Below, piece after piece: positions 9,840-21,247 of a stretch of DNA of 64,000 nt (position 1 is its first letter; each line of letters starts with the position of its first letter). The notes beneath the pieces were generated by a model that saw only the letters and a program-made list of their open reading frames with translations, searched no databases and was not told the DNA's origin. Origin of the DNA: Proteles cristata cristata (taxonomy: Eukaryota > Chordata > Mammalia > Carnivora > Hyaenidae); NCBI GenBank assembly GCA_017311185.1, contig JAESUZ010004534.1:2046001-2110000 (forward strand). Reading direction: 5' to 3'. The translations under genes were made by a program, and so were the position numbers.

Positions 9840-11040
9840 ATAGAATCATACCAACTAAAACAAACTGTGGTCTTGTTTTCTTTTTAAAATTCTTCAACTA
9901 ATATTGTTGTAAGAGAATAGTAGGCTGAGGGTATGACCCAGAAGATGCAAAGCTAAGACTTAGTTGTAAAACAAAGCAAATTTGAATATTTTAGTTGTAG
10001 GAACACTGAGAAAAGGCTAGATAGGATTAATAAGTCTATTTAATACATGTACCTTGGAATTCCTTTGTTAACAGAGAGAATTCCATGAGATCCAGGGCTT
10101 TTCCTAAAGTGTAAAGACCCTGTAATCTTACTGAATTCATACATTGAAATGCTATTATTCACTTCTTCAGGATTTTCTTCTATGAAAACTAATGTAGAAG
10201 ACATATATTTATCCAGTTAATGGGCTATCAGACAAAGGTAGGCGCCATAATTTTCATAATAGCAAAGGGGAAGTTAGATCACTTTAAGAGGCCTTGTTGG
10301 TATAAATTTCCTTTAATAACGGAGTTTAATGTTTTGTTTTTGTTTTATCATTTGCTCCTTATAATATTATCTACCACTCTTTCCCTTTCCTTTTGACTAA
10401 AGATAAAAAATAGCCTTGTTTTTGAATAGGAAAGCAAACAGGAAATATTGTGCCTTTTAAATAATCCATGCAATTCATAAATGTCCTTGTCTTGGCCTAT
10501 TAATTATCTTCAGTGTATAAAGTGAGGTTGGATTTTAAAAATACTACTTTGATTTGAGGTTTAGACATTTGTTATTAAACCAAACAAAACTGAGTAAATT
10601 AACTATTACTATCTCTTTTCCCCTTCCTACACAGCACTTTTCCTTTTCATATTGCGTATCTTAAAGATTTTTATTTCTCCTTTATTTTCTCACAGACTTA
10701 CTTCAGAGTCAAATATTTCAGAGTAATACTTACTGTTAGAGGAAAACAAAATCCTTTAACATATTTTTTTCAAATTCTGTTAGTTATGTGTGGAGGTAAC
10801 ACATTGTACTCCTATTTCTAAGTACTCTTGCTTATTGAGATATAGCCCAGGAGGCCAGAGACGGCTATTCCTAGAGTAGTAACCTTAGCAATAGGGACAG
10901 AAACATGAATATTCAATACGTAATTAATTAGTTATGCTCTTATACAGAATTCCCTGCTCACCTCTCTTGTTTAATTACTCTTCTTTATTAAGTAATCATA
11001 TTATTAATATTAATTTGATAAACACTAATTTAAAAATTTC
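9840..11040. other. AT-rich intergenic stretch, nothing recognised
   Basis: No SINE head, L1 or L2 wording and no long open frame seen on either strand. Confidence 0.45.
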
Positions 11041-11049
11041 TAAATTAAT

Positions 11050-11180
11050 TGGTTTATTTCATCTTTATGACAACACTTTGGTGTTGGCACAGAAGACATA
11101 ATCATCCCAACTTATTGATGAATATGCTGAAGCCAAAACAACTCATCTATCTGATTTCAAATGGATATTACTTAGACTTT
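11050..11180 (-). mobile_element. Possible MIR relic
   Basis: TTTCATCTTTATGACAACACT, then CCCAACTTATTGATGAATATGCTGAAGCC, follow the spacing of the reverse-complement MIR core (the 'CCCATTTTACAGATGAGGAAACTGAGG' region). The identity is low, so this is tentative. Confidence 0.4.
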
Positions 11181-11189
11181 GTTTTTTCC

Positions 11190-12425
11190 TCAAGGTCCTC
11201 TGAATCATCTGTTGCACTACTTGAGAAATAACCTCCTAAAGCACTGAAGCTTTCCTAACCTCATATGCCCCATTGGGCATCAACACATTGTTCGCTGATT
11301 ATCATTACTGCCTACAGTGTCCCACTGGGTTGGTTCCACTCTTCTCTCTTTAATCTAGAGTAGTTTCCACAGCCACCCATTGAGATTCCATGCAGCCAGG
11401 GGCCTTGGGTTCAGGTTGGGGTCTGGTCTCTGATTTCTAATAGCCTCTTCCTGTATATCCTACTTACAACTACTTTTGTCTTAAGTTTGTGTAATGAAGT
11501 AGATTGAGTGAAAATTTTAGACTATGTAAGAACTAAAACTAAGGGATAAACTGTGGAACTAGAATTTCTGCAAGGTCATTTTTATTATTGATGTATTTAA
11601 TTTTGATAAGTGAGCTAGAACAAATTTGATGGCATAACTATATTTGCATTTTATGTATATTACTTTAAATCATATTCATTAGTACATATGTCCAGGAAAA
11701 GCATGATAAACTGTTTCTGGATTTATATTAATGTTAATTCGTTACTTATTAATTCATATACTATCTGCTAAATCTTGTGAGCAGATATTCATTGATTGAT
11801 AGTAGAATTGGAAAAATAAGATTTTGGGGATAAAGGATCAGTGGAATTGATTGAAAGACTTATGTTCCTTAAATTTGTTTCTTGATAAAATAAAAAAAGA
11901 CCATCATTATTCAACTTTAGAAGCAGAGACCTTGAAAAAAAAAAGGAGAACATAACTTGGCTCATTACATAGAACTCTAAGTAAGATAGTTTAAATTTCT
12001 TGACTATTTTAAAAGTTCTTGGCTAACTTGAAAACTAACAATGATACTTTCTGGCATGCAGTGGTATGAAGACAGGTGATTTTTAAAAAAGGACTAACAT
12101 CTCTGACATCATTTTGATTTGTATCCTGCTAAAATTTTTTTGACTAATTTTGAAAATAAAGTTTAAATTGGAAACCAGCATATTATAGGCCTCATTTCAT
12201 TTATCTCATTATCAGAGAATGTTTCTATTTTACAGGGAGTCTATCCCTCGAAGCCAACTTCCCAATTGCACTTCCTCGCCCTGATATCCAAGCTACAGGC
12301 TCTTCTGTTTCTCGCCAGGCACAGGGGCATCAGGAATTGGTACTCACCGTCCCCCACCACTCCCCACCATTCCCCCCTACTACACACCCCACCCCACCCC
12401 TTCTTCCTTCTTCCTTCTTCTCTAC
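11190..12425. other. AT-rich intergenic stretch, nothing recognised
   Basis: No recognisable repeat family. A pyrimidine-rich cytosine run (about 12345-12425) adjoins the start of the L2 relic; the 119-codon frame over it (12266-12625) is low-complexity and not gene-like. Confidence 0.45.
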
Positions 12426-12576
12426 TCCTTGCTTTCCTTGAATACATCAGGCACATCCCTGTCTCAGTGGCTTTGCATGGGCTGAGACAACCTGGAAACT
12501 CTTCTCCCAGAGAGCCACCTAGCCTTCTCCTTCACCTGTGTCAGCTTTTTGATCAAATGTCACCTTCTTCATGCGT

Positions 12577-12664
12577 TCTTTCAAACTACTCTGGCCATTG
12601 GTATTTCCTATCTTTCTTTCCTTAATATTTTTATCATAAAATTCATAACTTCTACTATACTATA
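12577..12664. repeat. Left arm of an inverted repeat (L2-derived)
   Basis: This L2 stretch reappears inverted at 12741-12838. The innermost 24 bases pair perfectly; the outer part pairs at about 75-80% by eye. The spacer is about 76 bp and TA-rich. Confidence 0.85.
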
Positions 12665-12740
12665 ATATCTTCTTATCTCTTTTATTTCCTGTCTATATAG
12701 AGTAATTATATAGTATATAGTATATATATATATGTATACA

Positions 12741-12838
12741 TATAGTATAGTGTAGTAGAAGTTATGAATTTTATGAAGAAAAAGTATTGAGGAAAGAGAG
12801 TTAGGAAGAACAACCAGTAGTGAGAGTGGTTTGGAAGA
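12741..12838. repeat. Right arm of the inverted repeat
   Basis: Reverse complement of 12577-12664 with a few small insertions. Both arms share wording that departs from the L2 consensus I recall, so a local inverted duplication explains it better than an independent L2 insertion. Confidence 0.82.
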
Positions 12839-12839
12839 C

Positions 12840-13025
12840 TATGTTCCTCAGTATGTAAGCATAGAGAGAGCTCTCTGGTGTCTCTTTTTATAAGGATAAT
12901 GATTGTCAAATTAGGGTCCTAATCTGATGATCTCATATGACCTTAATTATGTCCTATGGACTCTATATCTAAATACAGTTGCATTGAGGTTAGGGTTTCA
13001 ATATATATAGGGGAGCACAAATCAC
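12840..13025. mobile_element. Old interspersed repeat fragment, family not named
   Basis: GTGTCTCTTTTTATAAGG, then ATGACCTTAATTATGTCC, then CTAAATACAGTTGCATTGAGG and GTTAGGGTTTCAA follow a wording common in mammalian genomes (usually CTCCAAATACAGTCACATTGGGG-type). I recognise it as repetitive but cannot assign the family safely. Confidence 0.5.
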
Positions 13026-13140
13026 AGAAGCTTTGTCTGTTTTATTCACTACTATATTCTCAGTGCCTATTTATAAGAGTATCTGGCACACAGTTTGCAC
13101 CCAAGAAATACTTTTCAATTAGTGACTGAGTGACTTAAAA

Positions 13141-14470
13141 TACTCAGATCTTGAGTATATGGAAGTGTTTATTTCACCTCATTCTGAACTCTGTGGCCTA
13201 ACATCTGGTGATGATTTAGAGAATCACCTGTAAGAAACTGCAACAAAGAAGATGACCCCACCATGATGTTAAAGAGAAAGTACATACAATTAACTGATAA
13301 CTTTTCCCCTTCAGTGAGGTAAACATTTTGGGTTGTCCTCTTTCAGTTCTAGGATACCTATGTCAGGTTATCTTTTTATAACCCATCTGTTTCTTTAAAG
13401 AATGTCTGAGATCATATACATCCAACCATAGAGATGTGGCTGAAGAAAGGAAAAGGCGTAGACGGTCCCTGGGGTAGACATTATGGGTGACTGTCAACAC
13501 ACAATTCAAGTTTGTCCAAGTGTTGTACATATTTTGTACCTTATTTGATGCCTGAAATAATGAGGCAATAAGTCACTCATGCAGGTTAGTAAGTGAACAA
13601 ACTCTGAATCTAGGGTGGCTCGTCAAACCTTATGCTTCCTTTTGATTTTTCTTTTTATGTGTTTATGAAATGAATATATTTGTGGACTTAAAAATATTAC
13701 AGCCAATTCTGTCTGTCCATGAAGGAAATTGGGTATGTATCCAGGGACCTATGAGGGCACTTAAATTATTTTATGTACGTAAGAGAAGAAACATTATTTA
13801 TGTGTGGAGCTTAATAGTTTTTTCGTACTCCATCCTGACATGCAAGGATATGGAATTGTCTCCTTAGCTTCTTTCTCTTTACACATTGTATGATGACACA
13901 GAGAGGAGAGAGTACTGAGTTTTTATAAAACTCTAAAATAACTAATCAGAATTAGAGGTGAACTAGATCTGCCACCTGATGTAGAGGAGAAGGGAGTGTG
14001 AAGTTTTGGGGATATTTTTAGGTAAGAAGGTACAGTCCAGAGGAGAGAGGAAATTAAGGATGCAAAATGGTGCAACAGAATAGTATGACTGAGGAACTCG
14101 GTTCTCAAGAAATTAGGGTAGGATGCTTCTACAGACTGTAAGATAATAGATAATCAAAAGGTCAGGTAATTTTTAATATGAGCTTCTATGAAACATCTAC
14201 ATAACAATATGAAAATAAAGCTCAAATTCTCTTGGCAGGGCTATGATTCTTCAAATTTGATAGACCTCATAAGGCATTAAATGGGTCAAAGTTTCATAGG
14301 TATTATACTACCAAGTAGCAGCAGAGGAATCAAACTGCTCTGTAGCCATGGAAAGAGAACTTACCTGTGAGACACTGTACAAATTCAGCTTTCATGTGAG
14401 GAACACAGACTAGTCATTGTTTATAATGAAGAAAGGGTAGGAGGAAATGGGAGTATTATTTTTTTACTCA
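13141..14470. other. Intergenic stretch, nothing recognised
   Basis: No repeat family or exon recognised; the short frames are within chance for this composition. Confidence 0.45.
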
Positions 14471-14486
14471 AGAGAACTGAATACTA

Positions 14487-14606
14487 GGTACCTGAGTGGC
14501 TCATGGTTGAGTGTCTGACTCTTGATTTTGGCTCGGGTCATGATCTCACAGCTCTGAGATTGAGCCCCACATTGGGCTCTGCACTGACAGTGTGAGCCTG
14601 TTTGGG

Positions 14607-14664
<58 letters not shown>

Positions 14665-14765
14665 CTCCCTCTCTCCCTCTCTCCCTCTCTCCCTCTCTCC
14701 CCCCACCCCAACTTGCTCTCTTGCTCTCTCTCAAATAAATAAATAAACTTAAAAAAAGAAGATAG
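14487..14765 (+). mobile_element. CAN-SINE with long CT tract
   Basis: The head GGTACCTGAGTGGCTCATGG and B-box region are clear, and the tail ends in AAATAAATAAATAAACTT plus A-rich sequence. Flanking CTGAATACTA at 14477-14486 and 14766-14775 is a 10-bp TSD. The internal pyrimidine tract has expanded to about 90 bp of CT and CCCTCT repeats (14610-14700), which explains the long Arg-Glu open frames on the minus strand. Confidence 0.93.
14610..14700. repeat. (CT)n and (CCCTCT)n expansion inside a SINE
   Basis: A pure CT run followed by five or so CCCTCTCT-like units. A polypurine-polypyrimidine tract of this length could adopt unusual structure and is likely polymorphic. Confidence 0.93.
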
Positions 14766-14775
14766 CTGAATACTA

Positions 14776-15835
14776 TATTCCTTAGTCAATAAACAAAAAG
14801 TAGTTTGTGTTACACATAAAAAATGGAAATTACCATGTATTTGTTATTTCAAATTGTGTTAGAGAATGACAGTAGAAAGGCAACTTCCATATACTTCATC
14901 AAAGTTCCATGGAGAGGAATATAATAGTCCCCCAAAACATGGACCAACAAAGTGAAAAAACTTGAAAATGTCTAGGATATTGATTTAGGTTCATTTAATA
15001 TTTTTATACTTTACATATTATAAAAAGAAAATAGAAAAATAAAAATCAGACTTTAATATAGAACTTACCCAAATAGTAGCATATCTTTTAAAAAAAATAA
15101 AAGGTGAGGGGATATTTGAAAAACTGGAATGCACTGAGAACAGCAGGCCCAGATGGCATGCACAATAGGGTATTAAAGAGAACCAGCTTGTGAACTTACT
15201 AAGCTAAGCTGCTTCAGTCAGTAATAAATCATGGGTATCTGAGCAGGAGGATGCTACTCTACTTAATGGGGGAATAAAAATCATACAACCTATCTAAATT
15301 GAAAGAAAAATGATGGTGAACTTTGTCAGAAAACTGTATACATAATGAAAAATATTTTCTACAAACACATGGGAAGCAAATATAGAGTAAATCAAAGCAA
15401 ATATATAGTAAATCAATAAGTAGAAGCATATAGGACCATATAATTTTTTAGTGTGCTTTTCCCAGAATGAAGTAAATTATTCTATTTGATACTATAAATT
15501 TAGTCAGATTTATAGCCTGTGCAGTTATAATAAAGCAGCAAAGTTAAGACAAAGATCTCAGTTAATTAATTGGAAGACATGATACAAAACATTTTGGCAG
15601 ACATCTGGGAAGATAGTTGAATATTACACAAAAATTTTTTTTTTCCAGTAGCTTAAAAGGTCAAGGATCTTAACCAATATCTATAGCAGTATATTTAGTG
15701 TGCTTTACTAATACTTAATATTATATAAAATGTAGATATTTTCTCCACAAAGATGGGAGAAATGTGGATTCACAAAAATGATATAATTAGATCTTTTAGA
15801 TACCATGATGTAGTAGATGTTGTATTGTGTGGGTT
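14776..15835. other. AT-rich intergenic stretch, nothing recognised
   Basis: Very A-rich; no SINE head, L1 or exon seen. Confidence 0.45.
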
Positions 15836-15839
15836 TTTT

Positions 15840-16027
15840 AAACTTTTAAAAAATGTTTTATTTATTTCTGAGAGAGACAGCATGAGCAGGGGAGGGTCAG
15901 AGAGAGAGGATCCAGATTCTGAGCTAGCTGTCAGCACGAGCCCAACACGGGGCTCGAACCCATGAACCAGGAGATCATGACCTGAGCCGAAGTTGCACGC
16001 TTAACTGACTGAGCCACCCAGGTACCC
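15840..16027 (-). mobile_element. CAN-SINE (felid type)
   Basis: Inverted tail TTTATTTATTTCTGAGAGAG, a shortened GA tract, inverted B box and head ending CACCCAGGTACCC at 16027. The TSD is unclear: TGTATT follows the head and also occurs before the tail at about 15820. Confidence 0.92.
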
Positions 16028-16029
16028 TG

Positions 16030-18071
16030 TATTTTTTTTTTTCAAATATAAGAAGTTTTATTACTCATTGTAAATAGATTGTCATCCTTTCTCTTTTCCT
16101 CGTTGTGTCCTTTCTCCTCTATTTATGTGGAGTGTGAACTGTTGTTGAATGAATCTACTTTTCTTTGAATACTAATTTTTGAAAAGAGGTGTGTGTATGG
16201 GCATGGTGGGCAGTATTCACTTTGGTGAAGGGACCTGTCACACACATAGAAACACATACATGCAAAGTTATTGAGTAGAACAAACACAGAGCTGCACGTA
16301 GGAAAAATTATGTTTCTTCTGTTTTCCTGATAAAATTGTGATTAAATAATACAAAACAAAATAAGGACATCCGCAGTAATCTATTGAATGATTATCATGT
16401 TCCATTATCCTCAGTCCTTCAGATATAGGATTTGTAATCAACCCTGCAGTCTGTCCCTCTTTGATATACAAAGATGCTGAGTCCAGAGAAACTTCAGTGC
16501 TTTTGGGCAGGCAAATTTTAATCATAATGGAGTTTTAGGTGAGGCATTCTTTCCATCTTAAAATAGAGCAGATAATGAAGACCTTCCAAAGTTCACCAAA
16601 TAAATGCTGTGCTTTCCTCTAAATTTATTAAAAAATTTACAATTTCCTCAGTAGCATGGCAGAAGTATTTTCCCCCACTCCCCCCCCCTTTTTTTTTTTT
16701 TTACTACTTCAAGGGTTTTGAGAGGACATATTCCATGCCATCAGAGATGTGTTTTCAACTTGAGAGAAAGCTACTATGTTTAGCAAAGGGAATGGGTTGC
16801 ATTAAGTCATAACACCAGGAAGCATTGGGGAAGAGAACTTTTCTCCATAAAAGGAAAATATAAGATATGATATAAGAAACATGGGGTTATTTTTTCTTAG
16901 TTGAAACCTACAAAATGATGACTTCTTATGAAACTGAACGCCCTACTCAGCGTGTGCTGCAAGTCCTCCACCTGTACAGTTGTGGCACTGTGGTAAGCTC
17001 TGTGGAGGATCAAAAAAGATAAAAGAGTTGGAAATTTAAGTCTATCAGATGGGAAAAAAGAAAAAAAATAGGAAACTCCACTTCTATGATGTTTTTTTGT
17101 TTTTGAGTCAAGGTCACTCCCCTTTGCACCAGTTCCTTTGGATCCTCATCTTCCCCAAGGGCAAAGACTTCCTCACGTGCTATTTCTCCTTCTTCCCTTT
17201 CTCTGTTTCCTCGGCTGGAGACTCTGTGATGAACATGAACATAAGCAGGCAACAGTACACAAGCATTTCCTGGGACAGGAGTTCCTTCACTTGTTCTTTC
17301 TCTTATGAAAGCTAAAGGTCATGCATGTGTAATTCAGGACACAGCATGGTGTTTGCATTGTAAATGAGTGAATGAATGAATGGTTAAATGCAAAGTATCT
17401 ATACCGTCTAGTACTCCATAAAAGGCTGGTTGATTTATTGTTCTTATTCATTGCTTTGCATAAGCATCCATATGTTTTCTTATAACTTGGTTTCTCTTTT
17501 GTGATATTCTTGTTTACTAGCTCTTGGTTGCAGCCTGATTTTTGTTTCCCTAAGTCATCTGAGTTGCAGTTAGACTAGCTCCCCTTTAGCAGTAAGTGGG
17601 TTACAGAAGAATTTGGAAAAATCTAGGTTGTCCAAGATGACTCCATATTCTTTATGATTTGGAGAGGTGGGGGAATACCCAACAATAGAGAGGTTTCTAC
17701 TGCTAATTAACATTACTTTCTTCTCATATGGAGCTAACTGACATGGCAGGTGCAGAGGCTCCACTGTGGCCAAGGTTGTACGAAGCTGCAACAATGCTGT
17801 GTCTGTGTTCAGATATGTATATACATTATCACTGATCATTATTCTAGGCACTTTCTAGCCTGGCATAGGACTAAGCCCCTATTCTTACTTGAGGTATGAC
17901 TTTGTGCTGTATTTGATCTGTATTGTGGCCTCTATCAGTCTCAGCAACGCCACTGCAGTGATAGCTGCCCACACAGGGCACGTGAGGGAGTTAGGTGTGT
18001 TAGAGCCTGTAGGTTTCACAGGCTGAGAGCTTCTTTTCTTATTTTGATTTCAGTCCAAATGTTGGATCCTT
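16030..18071. other. Intergenic stretch, possible L2 trace, no gene
   Basis: A C-run then T-run occurs at 16678-16702. At about 17110-17390, wording such as CTTCCCCAAGGGCAAAGACTTCC and GTAAATGAGTGAATGAATGAATGG could be a decayed L2 3' end, but this is weak. The rest is unassigned. Confidence 0.35.
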
Positions 18072-18082
18072 AAGGAAGTAAA

Positions 18083-18308
18083 GGGCGCCTGGGTGGCTCA
18101 GTTGGTGAAGAGTCTGACTTTGACTCGGGTCATGATTTCGTGGTTTGTGAGTTTGAGTCCTGCATCGGGCTCTGTGCTGACAACTCAGAGCCTGGAGCCT
18201 GCTTAAGATTCTGTGTCTCCCGCTCTCTGCCCCTCCCCTGCTCACACTCTGTCTCTCAAAAATAAATAAATGTTCTTTTTTTTAAAAAAAAAGAAAGAAA
18301 GAAAAGAA
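18083..18308 (+). mobile_element. CAN-SINE (felid type)
   Basis: Head GGGCGCCTGGGTGGCTCAG, B box, TCTGTGCTGAC block and a tail of AAATAAATAAATG plus A/AAAG repeats. TSD AAGGAAGTAAA (18072-18082) and AAGGAACTAAA (18309-18319), one mismatch. Confidence 0.95.
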
Positions 18309-18319
18309 AAGGAACTAAA

Positions 18320-19590
18320 TGGAAAGGAGCCCATTTTTGCAAAGGGCTATAAGTCAGAATGACTGATAGTCAAAAATATTCTTCCCAAACCACTAGCAAC
18401 TTCTAGATTCTCACCTGGGCAGTGAGCCCTCAAAAGTTTTTATGAATGCTTCAACTTCAGCTGCTTGAAGGAGGCAGTGCATAGATTCTCAATTTTGCCT
18501 TATAAATCTTGGTCCTGAAACCATCCTGAAGGTTCTCTTTTCTAACCCTTGGTATAGTTCATTTTTTGCCCTAAGAAAAGAACAGGTATTAGTCACCATC
18601 TTTGTTCAATAGCTTAAATTCTTTGTTTTTTTCTCCCAGAAATAGAAAACTCATACTTCTCAGCAAAGATGGTTCTGATTAATGCTCTGAGGATTAGATG
18701 GATAATATGATTTTGCTCAGTGTTAGAAATGCCTCTTTATTACACAATATTAATATCACCAGGCAGATTAAGTACATAGTGAGGCTAAGAACAATGCTGT
18801 ATGAATTTCCCATAAATATATTACTATCCTCTAAACTGAATCAGAGGGTACTTTAGTATTAACAAATTCAATAGAATACAAACCTTAGTCTAAAATGGTA
18901 TAAATCTATTTTAGATTATATTTCTTAGGGTTCCTCAGATAAGCCAGAATGATGGAAGCAACAAAAAGGTGAGTTGTGATCATCAATAGAAATACTTTCA
19001 GCTCCCATGTCATTTTGATCAGCAATTAAATAATGTTTATGTTAAAAAATGTATAATTCAAACAGTAAAATGTGTTTTAATAATATTTTATTATTCCTCT
19101 TTTTATTTATGTTTTTATACTACCCATAATTAAGTTGAAAAACTCTTTAGAAATGTACTATTTCTATGGAAGTTATCAGATTTGTCAAATAATCAATGAG
19201 GAAGAGTTAGAAGACAGTTTTGTCTTCTGTGTCATATGTAATTTGTATTCAAATAGAGTTAGAGCTACATGTACAATCAATGTTAAATCTAGCTCGATTT
19301 AAGTTTAACAATTCATTGTTTTAATTAAGATATGAAATTAAAATGTGGATTTATAATAGAATTATTGATATGGCAATGCTGGTTATAAATGTATATTTAT
19401 AATTTGGTGAACTAGACATTCAAAATCAGTAAGATTCTTAATACCAGAAAAGGAAATTGTCAGAGGCTATTTCTACATTTAGAAAAGAGTTATGCTGACA
19501 AATGCATGATTTCAATATAATTCAGTATATAATTGATAAATAAAAATATTTGCCTGTCTCACAAAAGCTTTCAAACTTTTGTTGCTAACT
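18320..19590. other. AT-rich intergenic stretch, nothing recognised
   Basis: No repeat family or exon recognised. Confidence 0.45.
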
Positions 19591-19599
19591 CTGCAAAAT

Positions 19600-19805
19600 T
19601 CTAAATCAGACTCTCATTTCAAAGAGTGGCTGTTCTCCTTACTAGATTTGTGGCACTGGACAAGTTTATCTTTCTCTCTAGGGTGAGCTCTCCATCTGTA
19701 AAAAGAGTATGATAATTTATAAGATTTTTGTGAGGAATAACTTGTATATTTCCTACAAAGCAAACTTTACCATCACTGGCACATGTTATTTGTTCAGTGG
19801 ATCTC
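19600..19805 (+). mobile_element. MIR SINE relic
   Basis: CTTACTAGATTTGTGGCACTGGACAAG, then CTCTCCATCTGTAAAAAGAGTATGATAAT, TTTTTGTGAGGAATAA and CACTGGCACATGTTATTTG follow the MIR plus-strand order (tRNA-like part, CORE, 3' part). Confidence 0.7.
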
Positions 19806-20328
19806 AATTTTTATCATTATTATTAATTAGGGCAATCACCTTCTGTGCCCCTCCTTAAATAGATTTTGCACTCCACCTTGTCTCTCTTATTTTTTTATGA
19901 TGGATAATAGCTAGCTACAAACTCCTTGCTACTCCTCCTGTTGAGAGGTGGGGATTTATTTCCACCCTTTGGATTGCACATGGGTTTTGTGGCTGGATCA
20001 GTAGAACATGGCAGAAACAGCACACCAATTTCTAGATCAGCCTCAAGGATCCAGGATACTTAAGATACTTAAACTTGAATGTCTGAGCCACCATGGAAAA
20101 AGACCATATATTCTGAAGTCAATATACTGTGTAGAAGCCCAAACCTCATGTGTAGTCCCATGAGTAGTGGTACCGAACCAATGGTCAGTATCCAGCTGAG
20201 AGTACCAACTTGCCAACATTGTGATTAAACAACTATGGAGGTTGATTTTCCAGTCCCCGTGAACCCTCCCCCGCTGATACCCCAGAGATAAACCTGTCTC
20301 CTTGAGCCATGCTAAAATTGCAGAATCA

Positions 20329-20557
20329 GGGGCGCCTGGGTGGCTTAGTCGGTTAAGCGTCCGACTTTCGCTTAGGTCATGATCTCGCGGTTCGTGGGTT
20401 CAAGCCCCGCGTCGGGCTCTGTGCTGACTGCCATCTCAGAGCCTGGAGCGTGTTTCAGTCTGTGACTCCCTCTCTCTCTGACCCTCCCCTGCTCACGCTC
20501 TCTCTCTCTCTCTTTCTCTCCTAGAAATAAAAATAAAACATTTAAAAAAAAAAAAAA
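20329..20557 (+). mobile_element. CAN-SINE, young subfamily (TTTCGCTTAGGTC type), first of a tandem pair
   Basis: Near-consensus head GGGGCGCCTGGGTGGCTTAG with diagnostic GACTTTCGCTTAGGTCATG and GTGCTGACTGCCATCTCAG, a CT tract, then CTAGAAATAAAAATAAAAC and a pure A tail. It is flanked by ATTGCAGAATCA (20317-20328) and GCAGAATCA (20558-20566). Confidence 0.96.
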
Positions 20558-20566
20558 GCAGAATCA

Positions 20567-20770
20567 GGGGCACCTGGGTGGCTCAGTTAAGCGTCCGACT
20601 TCGGCTCAGGTCATGATCTCATGGTTCGTAGGTTTGAGCCCCGTGTCGGGGTTTGTGCTGACAGCTTGGAGCTTGGAGCCTGTTTCAGACTCTGTATCTC
20701 CCTCTCTGACCCTCCCCTGCTTACACTGTCTGTCTGTCTCTCTCTCAGAAATAAATAAAACATTAAAAAA
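20567..20770 (+). mobile_element. CAN-SINE, second of a tandem pair
   Basis: Head GGGGCACCTGGGTGGCTCAG with a four-base deletion in GTCGGTTAAG, a GGCTCAGG-type A/B interval (not the TTTCGCTTAGG type) and tail CAGAAATAAATAAAAC. It is flanked by GCAGAATCA (20558-20566) and ATTACAGAATCA (20771-20782). Confidence 0.95.
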
Positions 20771-21006
20771 ATTACAGAATCATGAGCATTAAAAATGATT
20801 TATGCAGAAATTCTGAGTTGGCTTGCTATCCAGCAATAGATAACTGGAATATTTGCCAGTCTTTTGATGCTCATTCCTAAGTGTCACCTCTCTGACAAAT
20901 CATTGCCCATATACTTCAGCACATTCTGATGTTCTCTTTTATTATATTTCATAACTTTTATGGTCTATATTACTCTTTATGTTATTTAATCAAAAACAGA
21001 CATTGG

Positions 21007-21239
21007 GGGCACCTGGATGACTCTGTTGGCTAAGGGACATACTTGGTCTCCACTCAGATCATGATCTCACAGTTTGTGAGTTTGAATCCCTCACTGGGCT
21101 CCATGCTAACAGTGTGGGGCCTGCTTGGGATTCTCTCTCTTCCTTTCCCTCTGCTGCTACTCCCCTCCCCACCCCCCACCCCCCGCCGTGTGTGCGCGCT
21201 CTCTTTCTCTCTCAAAATAAATAAATAAACTTTAAAAAG
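21007..21239 (+). mobile_element. CAN-SINE, diverged
   Basis: Head GGGGGCACCTGGATGACTC, B-box region CAGTTTGTGAGTTTGAATCC, tail AAAATAAATAAATAAACTT. TSD GACATTGG at 20999-21006 and 21240-21247. The tract CCCACCCCCCACCCCCCGCC with GTGTGTGCGCGC lies in its pyrimidine region. Confidence 0.93.
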
Positions 21240-21247
21240 GACATTGG

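Larger units (their letters stand above)
12430..13140 (+). mobile_element. L2 LINE 3' end, interrupted
   Basis: The order of blocks is that of the L2 3' end: CTGTCTCAGTGGCTTTGCA, then GGAAACTCTTCTCCCAGA, then TTTTTGATCAAATGTCACCTTC, and finally AAGCTTTGTCTGTTTTATTCAC with CTCAGTGCCTATTTATAAG and CAAGAAATACTTTTCAATTAG near 13030-13120. The last block is displaced from the first by an interruption (about 12700-13025) that holds the inverted arm and another old repeat. L2 is an inactive ancient mammalian LINE. Confidence 0.75.
19890..20855 (+). mobile_element. MLT1-type LTR (ERVL-MaLR), interrupted by two SINEs
   Basis: GTTGAGAGGTGGGGATTTATTTCC, a GTGGCTGGATCAGTAGAACATGGC block, GAGCCACCATGG, and after the SINEs CAGAATCATGAGC and CAGCAATAGATAACTGGAA follow the order of an MLT1 LTR 5' to 3'. 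The two halves join cleanly at ATTGCAGAATCA, the SINE target. It is a solo, non-coding LTR of an ancient retroelement; no internal coding region is present. Confidence 0.7.

Noticed and set aside
12266..12625. 119-codon Pro/Leu/Ser-rich frame
   Set aside because: It spans a cytosine/pyrimidine run and then L2 sequence; neither is coding.
14464..14789. Long Arg-Glu-rich open frames on the minus strand
   Set aside because: They are translations of the CT expansion inside a SINE, open in several frames because the repeat contains no stop codon.
20340..20420. tRNA-like sequence with A and B boxes, considered as a tRNA gene
   Set aside because: It is the tRNA-derived head of a SINE: no intact cloverleaf or acceptor end, and it continues into the SINE body. 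The same holds for all other SINE heads here.
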